Shown in pieces: positions 41,808 to 54,079 of a stretch of DNA of 64,000 nt (the stretch's first letter is position 1; every line of letters starts with the position of its first letter). The DNA is from Parietichytrium sp. I65-24A (taxonomy: Eukaryota > Sar > Bigyra > Thraustochytrida > Thraustochytriidae). Below the pieces are notes generated by a model that searched no databases, was not told the DNA's origin, and saw only the letters and a program-made list of their open reading frames with translations. Position numbers and translations under genes: made by a program. The stretch covers positions 245,990 to 309,989 of the forward strand of contig BLSF01000053.1 in assembly GCA_012862575.1 (NCBI GenBank), written 5' to 3'.

Positions 41808-44417
41808 ATGGTGAACTTTACTATCGACCAGCTGCGTCAGATGATGGACTACCCGTACAACATCCGGAGTATGTCCGTCATCGCCCACGTCGACCACGGC
41901 AAGTCGACGCTGACCGACTCGCTGGTGTCCAAGGCGGGCATCATCTCGTCCAAGGCGGCAGGAGATGCGCGGTTCACTGACACTCGCGAGGACGAGCAGG
42001 AGCGCGGTGTGACGATCAAGTCGACCGGTATCTCGATGTTCTTCAGGTACGACAAGACCAAGTACTGGACCGATGATGCTGGTGCTGTGGTGGAGGGCGC
42101 CGCGGATGAGGTGCTGAATGACTACGGCGAGAACGAGAAGAACATCAACTACATGATCAACCTCATCGACTCCCCGGGACACGTGGACTTCTCCTCCGAG
42201 GTGACCGCTGCTCTGCGTATCACCGACGGTGCGCTCGTCGTGGTGGACTGCATTGAGGGTGTGTGCGTGCAGACCGAGACCGTGCTCCGCCAGGCTATGG
42301 CTGAGAAGATCAAGCCTGTGCTCATGGTCAACAAGCTCGACCGCGCGTTCTTGGAGCTCCAGATGGACCCTGAGGAGGCTTACCAGAACTTTCGCAAGGC
42401 TGTCGAGTCCGTCAACGTGGTCATCTCGCCATACGAGGCTCAGGAGCCAGAGAAGGAGCTCAAGGAGGGAGGCCTCGGCCCTGTCCAGGTGGACCCTTCC
42501 CTCGGAACCGTCGCATTCGGATCCGGACTCCAGCAGTGGGGCTTCACCCTCAAGAAGTTTGCCGTCATGTACGGAGAAAAGTTCAACATCAAGCCTGAGG
42601 ACATGATGCGCCGCCTCTGGGGAGACTACTTCCTTGACTCTGTCGAGAAGAAGTGGAAGAAGGGCAACCCACACACCAACATCGCCAACGGCCTCAAGCG
42701 CGCCTTCGTGCAGTTCATCCTGGACCCAATCCAGCAGCTCTGCCAGGCTATCATGGAGGAGAAGGACAAGAAGATCCAGAAGATGCTCAAGGCACTCAAC
42801 ATCGTCCTCAAGAAGGAGGACCTCGAGCTTAAGGGCAAGCCGCTCATCAAGCCTGTCATGCAGAAGTGGCTCCCAGCTGCTGACGCTATCCTTGAGATGA
42901 TGGTCATGCACCTTCCATCCCCAGCTCGCGCACAAAAGTACCGCGCTGGAGTTCTCTACGATGGACCTATGGACGATGAGGCATGCCAGGCTATCTGCGC
43001 GTGCAACAAGGACACTCCTCTCATGATGTTCGTCAGTAAGATGGTGCCAACCAGCGACAAGGGCCGCTTCTACGCGTTCGGCCGTGTCTTCGCTGGAACC
43101 ATCGCCTCTGGCCAGAAGGTCCGCATCTACGGACCAAACTACGAGCCTGGTGGCAAGAAGGACCTCTACAACAAGTCCATCCAGCGTACCCTCATCCAGA
43201 TGGGTCGCTACGTCGAGCAGGTCGCAGATGTGCCATGCGGTAACAACGTGTGCCTCGTCGGAATTGACCAGTACCTCCTCAAGACCGGTACCATCACCAC
43301 CATCGAGAGCGCTCACTCTTTCCGCCAGATGAAGTACTCCGTGTCCCCTGTCGTGCGCGTCGCTGTTGAGGTCAAGAACCCACAGGACTTGCCAAAGCTC
43401 GTCGAGGGTCTCAAGCGTCTCTCCAAGTCCGACCCTCTCGTGCTCTGCACCACCGAGGAGTCCGGAGAGCACATTATTGCCGGTGCCGGAGAGCTCCATC
43501 TTGAGATCTGCCTCAAGGATCTTCAGGAGGACTTTATGAACGGTGCTCCTATCAAGATCTCCGACCCTGTCGTGTCTTACCGCGAGACCATCTCTGAGGA
43601 GTCTTCCCAGGTCGTGCTTTCCAAGTCCGCAAACAAGCACAACCGTCTCTTCTGCAAGTGCGCGCCACTTCCAGAGGGTGTGGACATGGCTATCGAGGAG
43701 GGCAAGATCGCTCCTCGCCAGGAGTTCAAGGAGCGCGCTCGCGACCTTGCTACCTATGGCATGGATGTCGGTGAGGCCCGTAAGATCTGGGCCTTCGGAC
43801 CTGACGGAACTGGCCCTAACTTCCTCTTGGACGCAACCAAGGGAGTCCAGTACCTCAACGAGATCAAGGACCACGTCAACTCCGGATTCCAGTGGGGAAC
43901 CAAGGAGGGACCAATGTGTGACGAGGTTGTCCGCGGTGTTATCCTCCGCGTGCTCGATGTCACCCTCCACGCTGATGCTATCCATCGTGGTGCTGGCCAG
44001 CTTTTGCCAACCGCTCGCCGCGTCTTCTACGCTGGTATGCTCACCGCTTCCCCAACCCTCTTGGAGCCTGTGTACCTTGCAGATATCTCCTGCCCACAGG
44101 ACTCCACCGGAGGAATCTACGGTGTGCTCACCACCCGCCGTGGACACGTGTTCGCTGAGGAGCCACGCCCAGGTTCCCCAATCGTTCAGCTCAAGGCATA
44201 CCTCCCTGTGTCCGAGTCTTTCGGATTCACTGGCGCTCTCCGCGCTGCTACCGGAGGAAAGGCCTTCCCACAGTGCTCCTTCGATCACTGGGAGAAGCTC
44301 AACACCGACCCACTTACCGCCGGAACCAAGTGTAACGAGACTGTCCTTGCCATCCGCAACCGCAAGGGTCTCTCCCCTGAGATCCCTCCTCTTGATAGGT
44401 ACTTGGACAAGCTCTAA
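41808..44417 (+). CDS. EEF2: Translation elongation factor 2
   Basis: GTPase that drives ribosomal translocation. 869 residues, single exon, full length. GTP-binding motifs are AHVDHGKST (26-34), RGVTI, DSPGH and NKLD. Domain IV contains [18 protein letters not shown], whose histidine 726 is the site of diphthamide modification; the C-terminus ends LDRYLDKL, as in most eukaryotes. The start context GGCAAGATGG and the GA-rich leader are strong. Codon usage is extreme (almost all GTC, ATC, AAG, CTC), as expected for a very highly expressed gene. This bias creates a long but meaningless open frame on the other strand. The AATAAA at 44539 is a likely polyadenylation signal. DPH5, needed to make diphthamide on this protein, lies 13 kb downstream. 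Confidence 0.98.
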   Translation: MVNFTIDQLRQMMDYPYNIRSMSVIAHVDHGKSTLTDSLVSKAGIISSKAAGDARFTDTREDEQERGVTIKSTGISMFFRYDKTKYWTDDAGAVVEGAADEVLNDYGENEKNINYMINLIDSPGHVDFSSEVTAALRITDGALVVVDCIEGVCVQTETVLRQAMAEKIKPVLMVNKLDRAFLELQMDPEEAYQNFRKAVESVNVVISPYEAQEPEKELKEGGLGPVQVDPSLGTVAFGSGLQQWGFTLKKFAVMYGEKFNIKPEDMMRRLWGDYFLDSVEKKWKKGNPHTNIANGLKRAFVQFILDPIQQLCQAIMEEKDKKIQKMLKALNIVLKKEDLELKGKPLIKPVMQKWLPAADAILEMMVMHLPSPARAQKYRAGVLYDGPMDDEACQAICACNKDTPLMMFVSKMVPTSDKGRFYAFGRVFAGTIASGQKVRIYGPNYEPGGKKDLYNKSIQRTLIQMGRYVEQVADVPCGNNVCLVGIDQYLLKTGTITTIESAHSFRQMKYSVSPVVRVAVEVKNPQDLPKLVEGLKRLSKSDPLVLCTTEESGEHIIAGAGELHLEICLKDLQEDFMNGAPIKISDPVVSYRETISEESSQVVLSKSANKHNRLFCKCAPLPEGVDMAIEEGKIAPRQEFKERARDLATYGMDVGEARKIWAFGPDGTGPNFLLDATKGVQYLNEIKDHVNSGFQWGTKEGPMCDEVVRGVILRVLDVTLHADAIHRGAGQLLPTARRVFYAGMLTASPTLLEPVYLADISCPQDSTGGIYGVLTTRRGHVFAEEPRPGSPIVQLKAYLPVSESFGFTGALRAATGGKAFPQCSFDHWEKLNTDPLTAGTKCNETVLAIRNRKGLSPEIPPLDRYLDKL

Positions 44418-44538
44418 ACTCTATCTCGTTAGTCGATTAAACCCATTTTCAGGTTCGATACTACATGCTTTCGCTCAACTCGTTCACGTTTTTACTTGCC
44501 TAAACAAAAGAGATTCCCTTTTTCCGACTTTTTTTTTT

Positions 44539-44544
44539 AATAAA
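44539..44544 (+). terminator. Polyadenylation-type AATAAA of EF2
   Basis: AATAAA follows a T-rich stretch 122 bases after the EF2 stop codon. Position and context fit a 3' end signal; the cleavage site is not determined. Confidence 0.5.
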
Positions 44545-44809
44545 TCGGTGATTCTTCTTTCAAAATTGAGCCAAGTTTATTTACACTGCTTCGTTGATTT
44601 CTGTTTTGTCAATTTCATCCATTTGATTAAAATGAAACCAGCTAGCTAGTAGCTGCAACGTGGGGAAATGCGACTGTCTCTGGTTGGAGAGTTGGAGAGG
44701 TTCCGAACGAGGGACCCCATGCGATTCGATTGGTGACTCTTCTTCCAAATTTAGACTGCAATTTCATTCGTTCATGGATTCCTTTTTTTTTCACGATCTC
44801 TATTTTCTA

Positions 44810-44810
<1 letters not shown>

Positions 44811-44863
<53 letters not shown>
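44811..44863 (+). repeat. GTT trinucleotide microsatellite, about 17 copies
   Basis: Uninterrupted GTT repeat of 53 bases in non-coding sequence downstream of EF2. Confidence 0.95.
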
Positions 44864-45976
44864 CGGTGTTTGCATGAGATCTTTGTTTCAAAACCTCTGT
44901 GTCATCTTCGTTTTCTCTGCGACCTGTGCAATTTTTGCAAACGTGTGCTATCGTTGATCCCGAAATAGTTCAATCAAGGTTCAAATCTTGAGTGTCAAGA
45001 CTATTGAGAGTCAAGAGTCTTGGGGTAGAGGGATTCGATCCACTCGATCCACTATCGAGATTGAGTCGTGGAGAAGAACACCATCACTGCGCGCAGTCAA
45101 TTCAGTTCACTTTCAGTGAACTTGAAAGTTACGAAACATCACGACTCAAAAGAGCAATTCGATGCAGTAACTTTGGCAACTTGATTCGCGACATGCTCGA
45201 TCTCGTTTTCTCTTTACTCTCTCCTTCTTCGTGCCAAGTGATTCTGGAGATTCTGGAGACAGGGTGCATAACTTCAACATATGAATTGACAGCACACTAA
45301 CTTGAACTGTAAAACAAAAACAAGTGCTGCAACGCTCGTGCATGCATTATGCTGCTGTGCGAGAGAACGGGGAGCCATGTTTTTGTACTCGTGTGTAAAG
45401 TTGCACTCGATTCACCTGCGTTCTTGCGGTCTAGCCTGGCCTGTTCCAACTGGTATCAGAAGTGGCCGTGAATGAACGAATGAATATGCGCGCGAAACCG
45501 TTGGAACCATTTTGGTAGTACCGGACTGCACGTCTAGTAGCTAGACTGCAATGGTTGCGTGCTGAGAAACCTCCAGAAAGGCAATGCCCACGGAAGATTA
45601 CAAAATTAATTAATTTGATTTGGAGAGGGACCAGTCTCTCAGTCCCTACCATTCGCTCGGCCGTGTTAGTTCTCTCCGCGCGGCAACAGATGCGTGCTAG
45701 GCCTTAGTTGAATTCCGCGGAATGGCAGTCGACTGAGTCGAATCCATGCGAAGCCATCCATGCAAGTGCACAAAAGTGAGCGTGGCGTGGCGTAGCGTTT
45801 ACACTCTCAACGTTTCTGGACAATTCTGTTGCTGTGAATGGAGCCTCCACACTTTCGATTCAAAGTGAAGGGAGGCAGGCAGTCTTTCGCAGGAGTCGCT
45901 TTGTTTGGCTCACTCCCAAGGCTGATTAACTCCTCATCCCACATCTTCACGCGATGTAGCACTCGAGGGAGCTTGC

Positions 45977-46040
45977 TTTGCTTTCTTGTTCTCGTTGAAA
46001 TGAAGTAATTTGCTTTCTTGTTCTCGTTGAAATGAAGTAA
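45977..46040 (+). repeat. Perfect 32-bp tandem duplication
   Basis: Two identical adjacent copies beginning TTTGCTTTCTTGTTCTCGTT (45977-46008 and 46009-46040). Non-coding; a recent duplication. Confidence 0.95.
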
Positions 46041-46849
46041 TTTGCTGCATAAGCGGGACTGAAAAAGTTTCCAGCTCCTCTTGCTTCAAGTCGAGAAAGC
46101 CAATTCAGTACTCGATAGATTGACTTGACTGATCGATGCATTGACTCATTGACTGATTTCGCATGTCAACAGTGATCAATCAGTCAACAGTTTGAGTTTG
46201 AGGACCGAGTTGGAGGCCACCAATGTCTCACCTCTCTCTCTCTGCGCAATACTAACTTACTGCCTGTCTGTGCGCCAGTGCAACCAAGCCTGTGTTTTTG
46301 TCTACCCTGATGCATAGCAGCTCTCACTGCCAATGCAGAAGTCACAAGATGTCACACTGAGCAGAAAAAAAAATACTCTTCTGCGTTGCGTTGCATTGCA
46401 TTCATTGCATTGCATTTTTTGAGCATTTTGCAAACCAACACTGCTTACTCTCTGTTACATCAGTCTCATTAGTAATCACATCTACTAGCCTAGTACTGGC
46501 ACAGTGCAATGCAAAACCGGTAAAATAGTATTGCAAGGATTGCAAGCCCATTTTTTAATTGCAGTTTTCATGCGAATTGTAAAACAGACTGCGAATTCAC
46601 AGTGACTTTTTAGTTTGCCAGCCTACCTCTGAGTTGGGTTGTGTGTTCTTTCTGTTTTCTTTGCAGCATCTCCTTCTGTTCCCGACATTTATCTCTTTCG
46701 GTCTTTGACAGTGACTTGTCAATCACGAACAGGAGAACAGATTGGCTCTGGAAAGAGCCGCGTTGTCTCGAGGCGAGGAACGGCGCACGCACTGTCGACA
46801 AACCTACAACAGTCTCAACCAACAAGCTGGCGGCCGGCGCGAAGCAGTG

Positions 46850-48290
46850 ATGGATGGTGGTGCTGCGCTGTCGATGCCGAGGTTGCTCCTGTTGAGCTGC
46901 AGCGTCTTCTTTCTGTTGCTGTGCTGGGGATGGGATTGCGGTTGGCCTTTGGCGGAAGGCGGAGATGGAGATGGAGACGGAGATGGAGGGCTCAAGGCGC
47001 AACGGGCGGACGAAAGAAGCACCTTGGCACTGAGAATTGCTGGAGGCGGCATTGTCAACGCCTCAGCGGACCCGTTTGACTGGGCAGTGAGCTTGCAGTA
47101 CTACGGCGTGCACGTCTGCGGAGGGACTCTGATTCATCCCTACTTTGTGCTGACAGCCGCGCACTGCCACGAGTACCCAATGGATATGGCCACTGTGGGT
47201 CGGTACGCGCTGCACTCCAGTTCCCCCACGGGCACAAAGGTTTCCATCGAGACGTTCGTTGCGCATGACAGCTATGTGCGTAAATCGGGCGAAAACGACA
47301 TCGCTCTGATCAAGCTTTCCACGCCAGTCACCGTCGCTACTCCACTGAAATTGAGCTCTGGTCCGGAATGGGAAGTTGTCGGCTCCAATGCCACGGTCAT
47401 CGGGTGGGGCGCCACGCGCGCCAATTCCTATTTCAACTCCAACAATCTTCGACAAGTCCTGCTGCCGATCGTGTCGAACGAGGCCTGCATCGCGGGCTTT
47501 GAGGAATACCACCCAGAATACGCAGACTATGTCAAAAACACCAGCATTTGCGCTGGAGTGTACGAGGGCGGGAAAGATGCTTGCGGAGGAGACAGTGGCG
47601 GCCCGCTTTTCATGGATGGGCAAGACCAGGCCGTTCAAATTGGAGTTGTCAGCTGGGGCGATGGTTGCGCACAAGCTGGGCGATTCGGTGTGTATACGCG
47701 AGTCAGCATGTTTTTGGAGTGGATCCAGACTACGATCGATGATTTCGGCACCGGAATTGCCTTTGACGCGGTTGCAAATGGGTCGGAAAGTTTAGTAAGT
47801 TGAGGCAAGGCAAGGCTTGGGATACAAAGCGAACAGCTCGCAAGGCGAGAGACTTGCGGGGAGTCTTCTTTCGCAGTGAAATGCACATCTGACAACTGTT
47901 GCTGTCATTCGTTCTAATGAACAGAAACTGAGCTTGGTTGAGCTTGAGGCCGAACGAGCCGTGTGCCACAACTTTACAGAGCAGACGTCTTGCGCGAGCA
48001 CAACGAGGTGTTTTTGGGAGAACAACGTGTGCGAAACGAAGCTGCTGCTTCAAGACGGATACACCTGGACCCCAACCGTTTCACCGACGAGCTCGGTACG
48101 CGCGTCTGAAACAGCTGTATCTTCTTCTGACTATGCTTCTGAAACAGCACGGTGCGGGGCGCTCAAGAAACGAAACAAATGTAAACGAGATAGCTTGTGC
48201 AAGTGGAAGGGGCGCAAATGTAGATCCCAGCTTGCGTTTCTCCCCGGCAACACCTGGTCGCCGACTTCATCCCCATCAAGTTCCACCTAG
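46850..48290 (+). CDS. Secreted trypsin-like serine protease with Cys-module tail
   Basis: Two exons, 46850-47794 and 47925-48290, joined in phase 0 over a 130-base GT-AG intron: 436 residues. A hydrophobic signal peptide (LLLLSCSVFFLLLCW) is followed by a short acidic Asp/Gly propeptide. The catalytic domain of the chymotrypsin fold starts at RIAGGGIVNAS. The triad is visible as TAAHC, NDIAL and GGDSGGP; the conserved CGGTLI and GVVSWGDGCA are present. The aspartate before GGDSGGP (KDACGGDSGGP) suggests trypsin-like cleavage after Lys or Arg. Exon 2 encodes two four-cysteine modules (C-x7-C-x5-C-x5-C type, such as CGALKKRNKCKRDSLCKW) joined by Ser/Thr/Pro linkers. The next gene has the same layout, so they are tandem paralogues. 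An extracellular digestive role is inferred. Confidence 0.9.
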
Positions 48291-50079
48291 CTTTGCATCT
48301 TCCATCGAGCAAGCTCAAAGCAGATCAGAGAACAAAGAACAAAGAATGCGCGCCTTTGGACGGCTCCAACAGGTGCAGGTAAATGTTCCCACCATAGGTT
48401 CCCGGGCAATTTGGCCCTCCTCCTCCCACGGCAAGTTGAGTTGCAGATCAGATACGAAATCATGAAATGGACACCTTCATGGCGCTCCACAATGTCTCGG
48501 GCAAGTCGAGTCGGAACACAAGCTTCTTTTCACGTGTCAGCTCCGCTCCAGAAATTTGAATCGGATTCAGCAAGTCGCGGTCATCGATTACTCGTACATT
48601 CCTGCAATCTCGAACTTGCTTCCTTTGCGATCGATCGGATTGAATTCGACCGGCCTGAATTGTGATACCGTTTCGTCATTTCCAGAGCAAGAAGAAGCAA
48701 AGAGAGAGAGACACAGACGTCCATCGCAACTCTCTATCTTGGCGTCACATCTCTCTGTACAGAAACCTTCTTGCAACTTAGATCCTATTATTTATATAGA
48801 GGAATATACTAATATTGGCACAACCAAAAAAAGATCCGTTCGAGCAACTATAATCATTATTATGATAAATCTTCTAAGAGTCTCGAGACTTCAACCCGGG
48901 GAGAGACATCCATACACGAATATCAAAACGTGCCAGTAGGTGAGATATATATGAAATATATGGCCTGTGGGCGAGAGAGTGTGCCATATCTGCAGGTATA
49001 CATCGCCTCAGTGGTTTTTTGTGAATATTTAGAAGGGAACAAAAAATGACCCACCAACCTACAACGTGACGTCCAACAAACCCACCTACCAACCGACCAA
49101 CTAATCATCCAACCACTGCCATCCACTTCCCCTTTTGCATAGAATATGCACGCAAGCACGCACGCACGCACACATATTATACATCTCATATATATATGTA
49201 AAAGCTCGAGAGTCCATCACATGCAGATTGAACAAACAGAGCCACGATCGTGAATATATGTCATTATCATCTCCATTATCCCACTTTCCATCGCGGAGGA
49301 AGATATATATATATATGCACATATTGTATATGCTCTGCAATGAACGTTGTGAATGGAACCCACCACATGTGCTTGAAGTTGGCTTTCTCTAATCCAAGAC
49401 AAAACGAAATGAAGTGAAGAGGTCACACGTTCTTTTCCTCGTGTTATAAAAAACTAAGAACATGATATTGATGATGACGATGAAGAAGAGCGACGATGGG
49501 AGTACTGAAATTTAACGCTGTGATTTGAACGGCCACTTATTTGGGGACAGCCCGTGTGGCCGTTCGGGCCCGTCTGTTGGACATGTAAACTGGGGAAAGT
49601 TGGATTGATTTCAGCCGGGATTCGGCTAGACTGCGTCTTTCGTATCGTCCACCTCAGCCTATGCTGGCTCACATCTGTGACGGAGTGGGTGTGCCCGGGC
49701 ATGAGTAATGGACTGTTAAGCGCGGAATATGCGCCACCCGAAAGCTTCTTTCATTTGTGCTTTGTTGAGTGTACCTAACATGCTGGCAGTCTGCTTATCC
49801 CGCATATCGTGCCGTGCACCATCTCTCACTCTGACTGTTTTTCATATTGTTAGCCTGACGTCATGTTCATTTTTTCCCAGAGACCATGCGGAGTCAAAAG
49901 CAGATCCACAACACTGTCGAGCGAGCACCCCACTCAGTCAGCGTCGCAACCCACTTAAACGCGTTCCCGCGTTTCGGCCGTTTTCAAGCTGGCTTGTTGA
50001 GGACTTGAGACTTCGAGACGAAATCTGATCTCGCGTGTTTGCATCGCGGCCACGCAGAAACAAAGCTTGCACAAGAACA
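48291..50079. other. Spacer between the two protease genes
   Basis: No gene seen. Stretches at 48780-48980 and 49130-49330 are AT-rich with TATATA runs, with CACGCACGCACGCACAC at about 49152. The last bases are the 5' flank of the second protease. Confidence 0.5.
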
Positions 50080-52001
50080 ATGAAGCCGGCCGTACTTGCA
50101 AGATGGCTCCTTTGCATTTGGGTTTCGTTTGCGCTCGACTCGCGAGTGGTGTTGGCAGGGAGCATCAAGGGAAAGCCCTTGCCGCCGCCTCTCACTTCGA
50201 AAGGCGAAGGTTCCGACCTGCTCCGTCACAATTTTACAAGTTTAATCGTGGGCGGCTCAATCGTCCCGCGCGGCAGATACCAATGGATGGCGTCGCTGCA
50301 AAACTTGGGGTACCACTATTGCGGGGGAGCGCTCATCTCCCCGAGCTACGTTTTGACTGCCGCGCACTGCGTGTACAAGACCAGTCCTCCAAGAAGAATC
50401 GTGTTCGGCCAGTACCGCCTGAACGGCGTTCCTGAAAGCACGCGGGTCACAAGAAAGCCGAAAAACGTAATCTGGCACCCAAATTACGATGAAGACGCGA
50501 TGGAGAATGACATCGCCCTGATCGAGCTGGAATACCCGATTCCAAATATCGATCCGATCCCATTGGCTGCTGACAGCACGGCATACAAAGCTGGAACGAA
50601 GACAACCGTTGCTGGCTGGGGGTTGGTAGATGAGGATATGTACCGGTCCAACAACTTGCGCGAGGTGATGGTCCCAGTCGTGTCTTACGGGACGTGCACC
50701 AGCAAAAAGGCATACGGCAAGAATGGAGTATTCAAGAAAACCAACGTTTGCGCCGGCTATGCTGCTGGCGGCAAAGATTCTTGCCAAGGCGACAGTGGTG
50801 GTCCGCTCTTTTACGAGCAGGAGGAAGATTTTTACGTTCATGTGGGCGTCGTTTCGTGGGGCGACGGGTGTGCAAGGTAAGTGTTGCTACACAGCTTTCT
50901 CCGTATCAAAGACGGCTTGTTCGTCTGTGGAGTTCATTGGCTCACGGAAAAAGTGAGGGGAAAGAGAGGACTAACAAAGGTTGTTTTGTTTTCATTCCAT
51001 ACCATACCATACCATTCCATTTCGATTTATCTCACTTTCCTTTGGGGCAACTGCAACAAATAAAACTCATTCTGGCCGCTGCTCTCTTAATCTCTTTACG
51101 AACGGGGACCAATCACTTGCCGATAATTTTCCATGTTTAATATCTACTGGTCACGACGAACAAATGCACTCTGGAACGACAGAGCAAATAAATACGGGGT
51201 TTACACCAGCACAGCACCATACGTGAGCTGGATCGAGAGCATCACAGGTACACAGCTCGCAACGACAAGACCGACGGCAACCCCGACCCAATTTCCCACA
51301 AAGACCCCTACCACTTCATCTCCGAGCGCCGCACCGATCAGCATGGTAGATTGGGAGACGCAGGAGGCCACTTGTAATGCACTCTCTCGCAAAGCCTGCA
51401 CGAAGCGGGCTCTGTGCAAATACACGAAGAGTGAATGCCATTTTGTCACGGTGATGCCACCCACGCTAGCACCATCAATGTCACCAACAGAAGAAGGGGC
51501 GGAACCGCCCCTATCCGAGTACGAGAAATGGAGCTTGCTCAACTCCGAATGCCTCGCTCTAACGAGCAAGTCCAATTGCCAGAAGAGGAAGCAAGATTGC
51601 AAATACAGCAAGAAGAAGTGCGTCACCAAAGAAAAGCAGCCTATCACAGCGCGTCCTACCCAAGTCCCGACGCTGCAGCCCACAAAATCTCCCACGGCAA
51701 CGCCAACAACAGGGACGCCGACGGTGGCTTCGACGCCGTATCCAACCCTTTCTCCCCAAGAGTATGACTACACATACTATGAATGTAAGTTGTTCCACCA
51801 GCAACACCCAAATCAAACGGGTTGTATTCTGTGCTTGTGACTAACTTGGCTTTTTCTGCTTCTTGTGCCGCTGCGGGGCAACGCACAGATCTTACTGGCT
51901 ATGCGTCCACCTACAATGAATACGATGGTGACGACGATGACGATGACGACGGGTATACCACCGCTGGAAAGGTCAAGTCGGATGATCCAAACGATAATTA
52001 A
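50080..52001 (+). CDS. Secreted trypsin-like serine protease with Cys-module and Pro/Thr tail
   Basis: Three exons: 50080-50876, 51183-51784 and 51889-52001, giving 503 residues. The start is chosen at MKPAVLARWLLCIWVSF, a clean signal peptide; an upstream in-frame Met at 50035 would bury it. The protease domain begins at LIVGGSIVPRGRYQW. The triad is TAAHC, NDIALIEL and GDSGGPLF. The first intron (306 bases) interrupts the end of the domain, which resumes as NKYGVYTSTAPYVSWIES. The tail has two to three four-cysteine modules (for example CNALSRKACTKRALCKY) separated by PT-rich repeats (TPTTGTPTVASTPYP). A final exon encodes a strongly acidic run (DGDDDDDDDG). Paralogue of the upstream protease. 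Its stop codon overlaps the stop codon of the convergent TTL-like gene. Confidence 0.9.
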
Positions 52002-53395
52002 GAGATTGTCGCGGTTTTGACAGGGTGCTCGTCCTCCAGATAGGTGAGGACATTGTGCAAGGCGATTCGAGGAGAATTCGCATCGTACTTGCTGTCAATG
52101 AACTTGGCGTAGTCCGCCTGCGCAGCCTTGAACGGGTAGGCTGGAAGCCACCCTTCGAGGCTTCGCCTCTCGTTGGTATACTCGATAAGATACTCCCATT
52201 CGCGCCTTCCGAGACGCGCAAGGTCTCCCCCCTTGTAAGCGGAGAGCTGCTCGCGCAAAAGAGCAGGCGCGGAGTTTCTATTGTGCAGAAGCTTGACGAG
52301 GTCAGCTGCGACCTTGCGCTTGGTGACGGTGTAGTGGCCATTGAGGTCGCGACGGTTGAGCATGAGACTTGGCTGGGCGTTGACCTCGAGCACCCGTGGA
52401 TTGAGGTTCTCGTCCACGATGATGTCAAAGCCCAAGAGCTGGTAGCAATTGTCGCAAGTCTCGTTATGAGAGGAGAACTTGCGCGCCCAGCGCACCTCCG
52501 TAGCGACCATGATCCCGCCGATGGCGGTCCTCATTTTCGTAAACAATTTGTGAGATTCCAATCCTTTTTCGTCCATGTACTTTGCCAGGTCGCTGAAGGC
52601 CATGGTCTGCGCACTGGCGTCGCCGTCCTCATGGTATTCCTTGGCCACGTGTGTGTTAGACAGATAGCCCGCACGATCCCCGTCAATGCTGAGGTCCTGT
52701 TTGAGCGCCGCAACGCGAACTAGCCCCCTGCTGTGCATGTACGTCCTGACGGGCACCATGGAGGACACAGTCACATACACACGCAGGTCCCACTTGCGCT
52801 CATCGATGAGGAACGGGTTCTTGATGTACGGCTGCAGCAGCCGCGGCTTGCGGTACTCCTGCAGCGCGTCAAGCCCGTCCCCGCCGCCGATCAGCCGTAC
52901 GCCGATTCCGGCACCGTTCTGCAGCGGCTTGTCCACCAGCACCTGCGACCGGTCCCGCGCGTAATCCTCGTACAGCATCTCCTCGTCGTACGGGAACACC
53001 CAGCACGGGATCGTCAGCTCGCTGAGCAGCGCCACTTTTCCCAGCATCCGAGACGTGCGGCAGAACTCGCCCTTGTTCCACAGCACCTCGCTCAACAGCA
53101 CCACGTGGTTGAACCGCTGCCACCGCTTCAGCCGCATCTGCGCCCCGCTCTGTCGCATGCACGCCTTCAATGTGTGTCCCAAGCACAGCAGCGAGCTGTC
53201 CTGCAACGCGTGCAGCTTGGCCGAGCTAAGGGCCACGCCGGCGTCCCCGTTGTTGCTATCCCCGCGCAGACTGTTCCCCGAAGGCCGCCTTCTCACGTGA
53301 AACCCAGCCGATTCGAACGCCTCGGAGAAGAGCTTGCCGTAGCTGTTCAAGTAAAGCTGCGAGCCCCACACATACACCGAGTACTTTTCCTTGCC

Positions 53396-53426
<31 letters not shown>

Positions 53427-54079
53427 GTGGTGGAAGCGGTACGACTTGCGGGAACGTGCGCCCAGTACGAAATGGCGCGCTCAATGCGATCCAGCTCGCG
53501 CTGCAATGTGTCCCAATCCGCGTCCCAAGTCTTCCAGTTGGTGGCTTGCGGGGTCCGTTCCGCGAACGAGTCAACGTCGTCGATGGTGGAGGAGTCGTCC
53601 ATTTCATCGATTGCAACTAGATCAATCTCGCCCTCTTGCCCGTGCTCGGCGTCCCAGCTGCTGGACTGGGACGATTGGGCCAGATTCTCGTGAGCTGAAC
53701 TCAGGACTGATCCTCCGAGTCCTCCGAGCGTTGCGGAACCGTTCCAGGCCACGAAGGCGAGGATCATCGCCGTGAAGAACGCCACTTCCATTCTGCGGAA
53801 CCCCATGGTCGTCGTCCCAGAAGGACGCTTCCCGCCGCGCGGGGAACGTGCTGGGGACGGCACCTGCGCGGACCTGTGTGGGTTCTTCGTCTGGGAACCC
53901 GCTGCGGAACCCGCGCGCGGGGACAGGCCCGTCCCGCCCGTTACAGCCGTTACAGCCGTTACACTCGTTCCACTCAGGCTCGTCCCAGACGAAGACGACG
54001 ACGACGAAACGTTCGCACCCTCCGCGGACCCGCTCCGGTCCGCCGCACTGCGGAACGATTCTGCCACCCCTTGCCACAT
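51998..54079 (-). CDS. Tubulin-tyrosine-ligase-like protein with N-terminal membrane anchor
   Basis: 693 residues from the first true ATG at 54079; the frame is open upstream to a GTG at 54136, but that GTG lies in a promoter-like element. Residues about 98-114 form a single hydrophobic span preceded by FRRM, giving a likely type II anchor. An acidic and Ser-rich stem follows. The TTL domain, an ATP-grasp fold, spans about 300-610, with PLQNGAGIGVRLI, RKPRLLQPYIKNPFLI, RKWDLRVYV and GFDIIVDENLNPRVLEVNAQ, the magnesium- and ATP-binding core. TTL-family enzymes ligate amino acids to tubulin or other proteins. Anchoring would place the catalytic domain in a secretory lumen, or the first 97 residues may be cytosolic with the enzyme outside, so tubulin is an unlikely substrate if the topology holds. 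Confidence 0.88.

Larger units (their letters stand above)
44418..46849. other. Gene-poor interval after EF2
   Basis: Contains the EF2 AATAAA at 44539-44544, a GTT microsatellite, a 32-bp duplication and AGCTAGCTAGTAGCT at 44640. Remaining open frames are short with no features; the 5' flank of the first protease gene occupies the end. Confidence 0.5.

Noticed and set aside
41784-44288. 834-codon open frame antisense to EF2
   Set aside because: The sense strand encodes full-length EF2 with very strong codon bias that avoids TTA, CTA and TCA; the antisense frame is a by-product, rich in Leu/Val/Glu/Asp with no domain.
44976-45040. GGTTCAAATC and GGATTCGATCC as possible tRNA B boxes
   Set aside because: No A box at the right distance and no cloverleaf could be drawn; no tRNA gene is supported anywhere in the window.
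52733-53620. 295-codon plus-strand frame over the TTL-like gene
   Set aside because: Antisense shadow of the TTL core; no motifs.
35598-53970. Similar TAACGG repeats upstream of the HEAT gene and inside the TTL-like gene
   Set aside because: In the TTL-like gene they encode a Val-Thr-Ala repeat and the similarity is short; a shared regulatory role cannot be argued.
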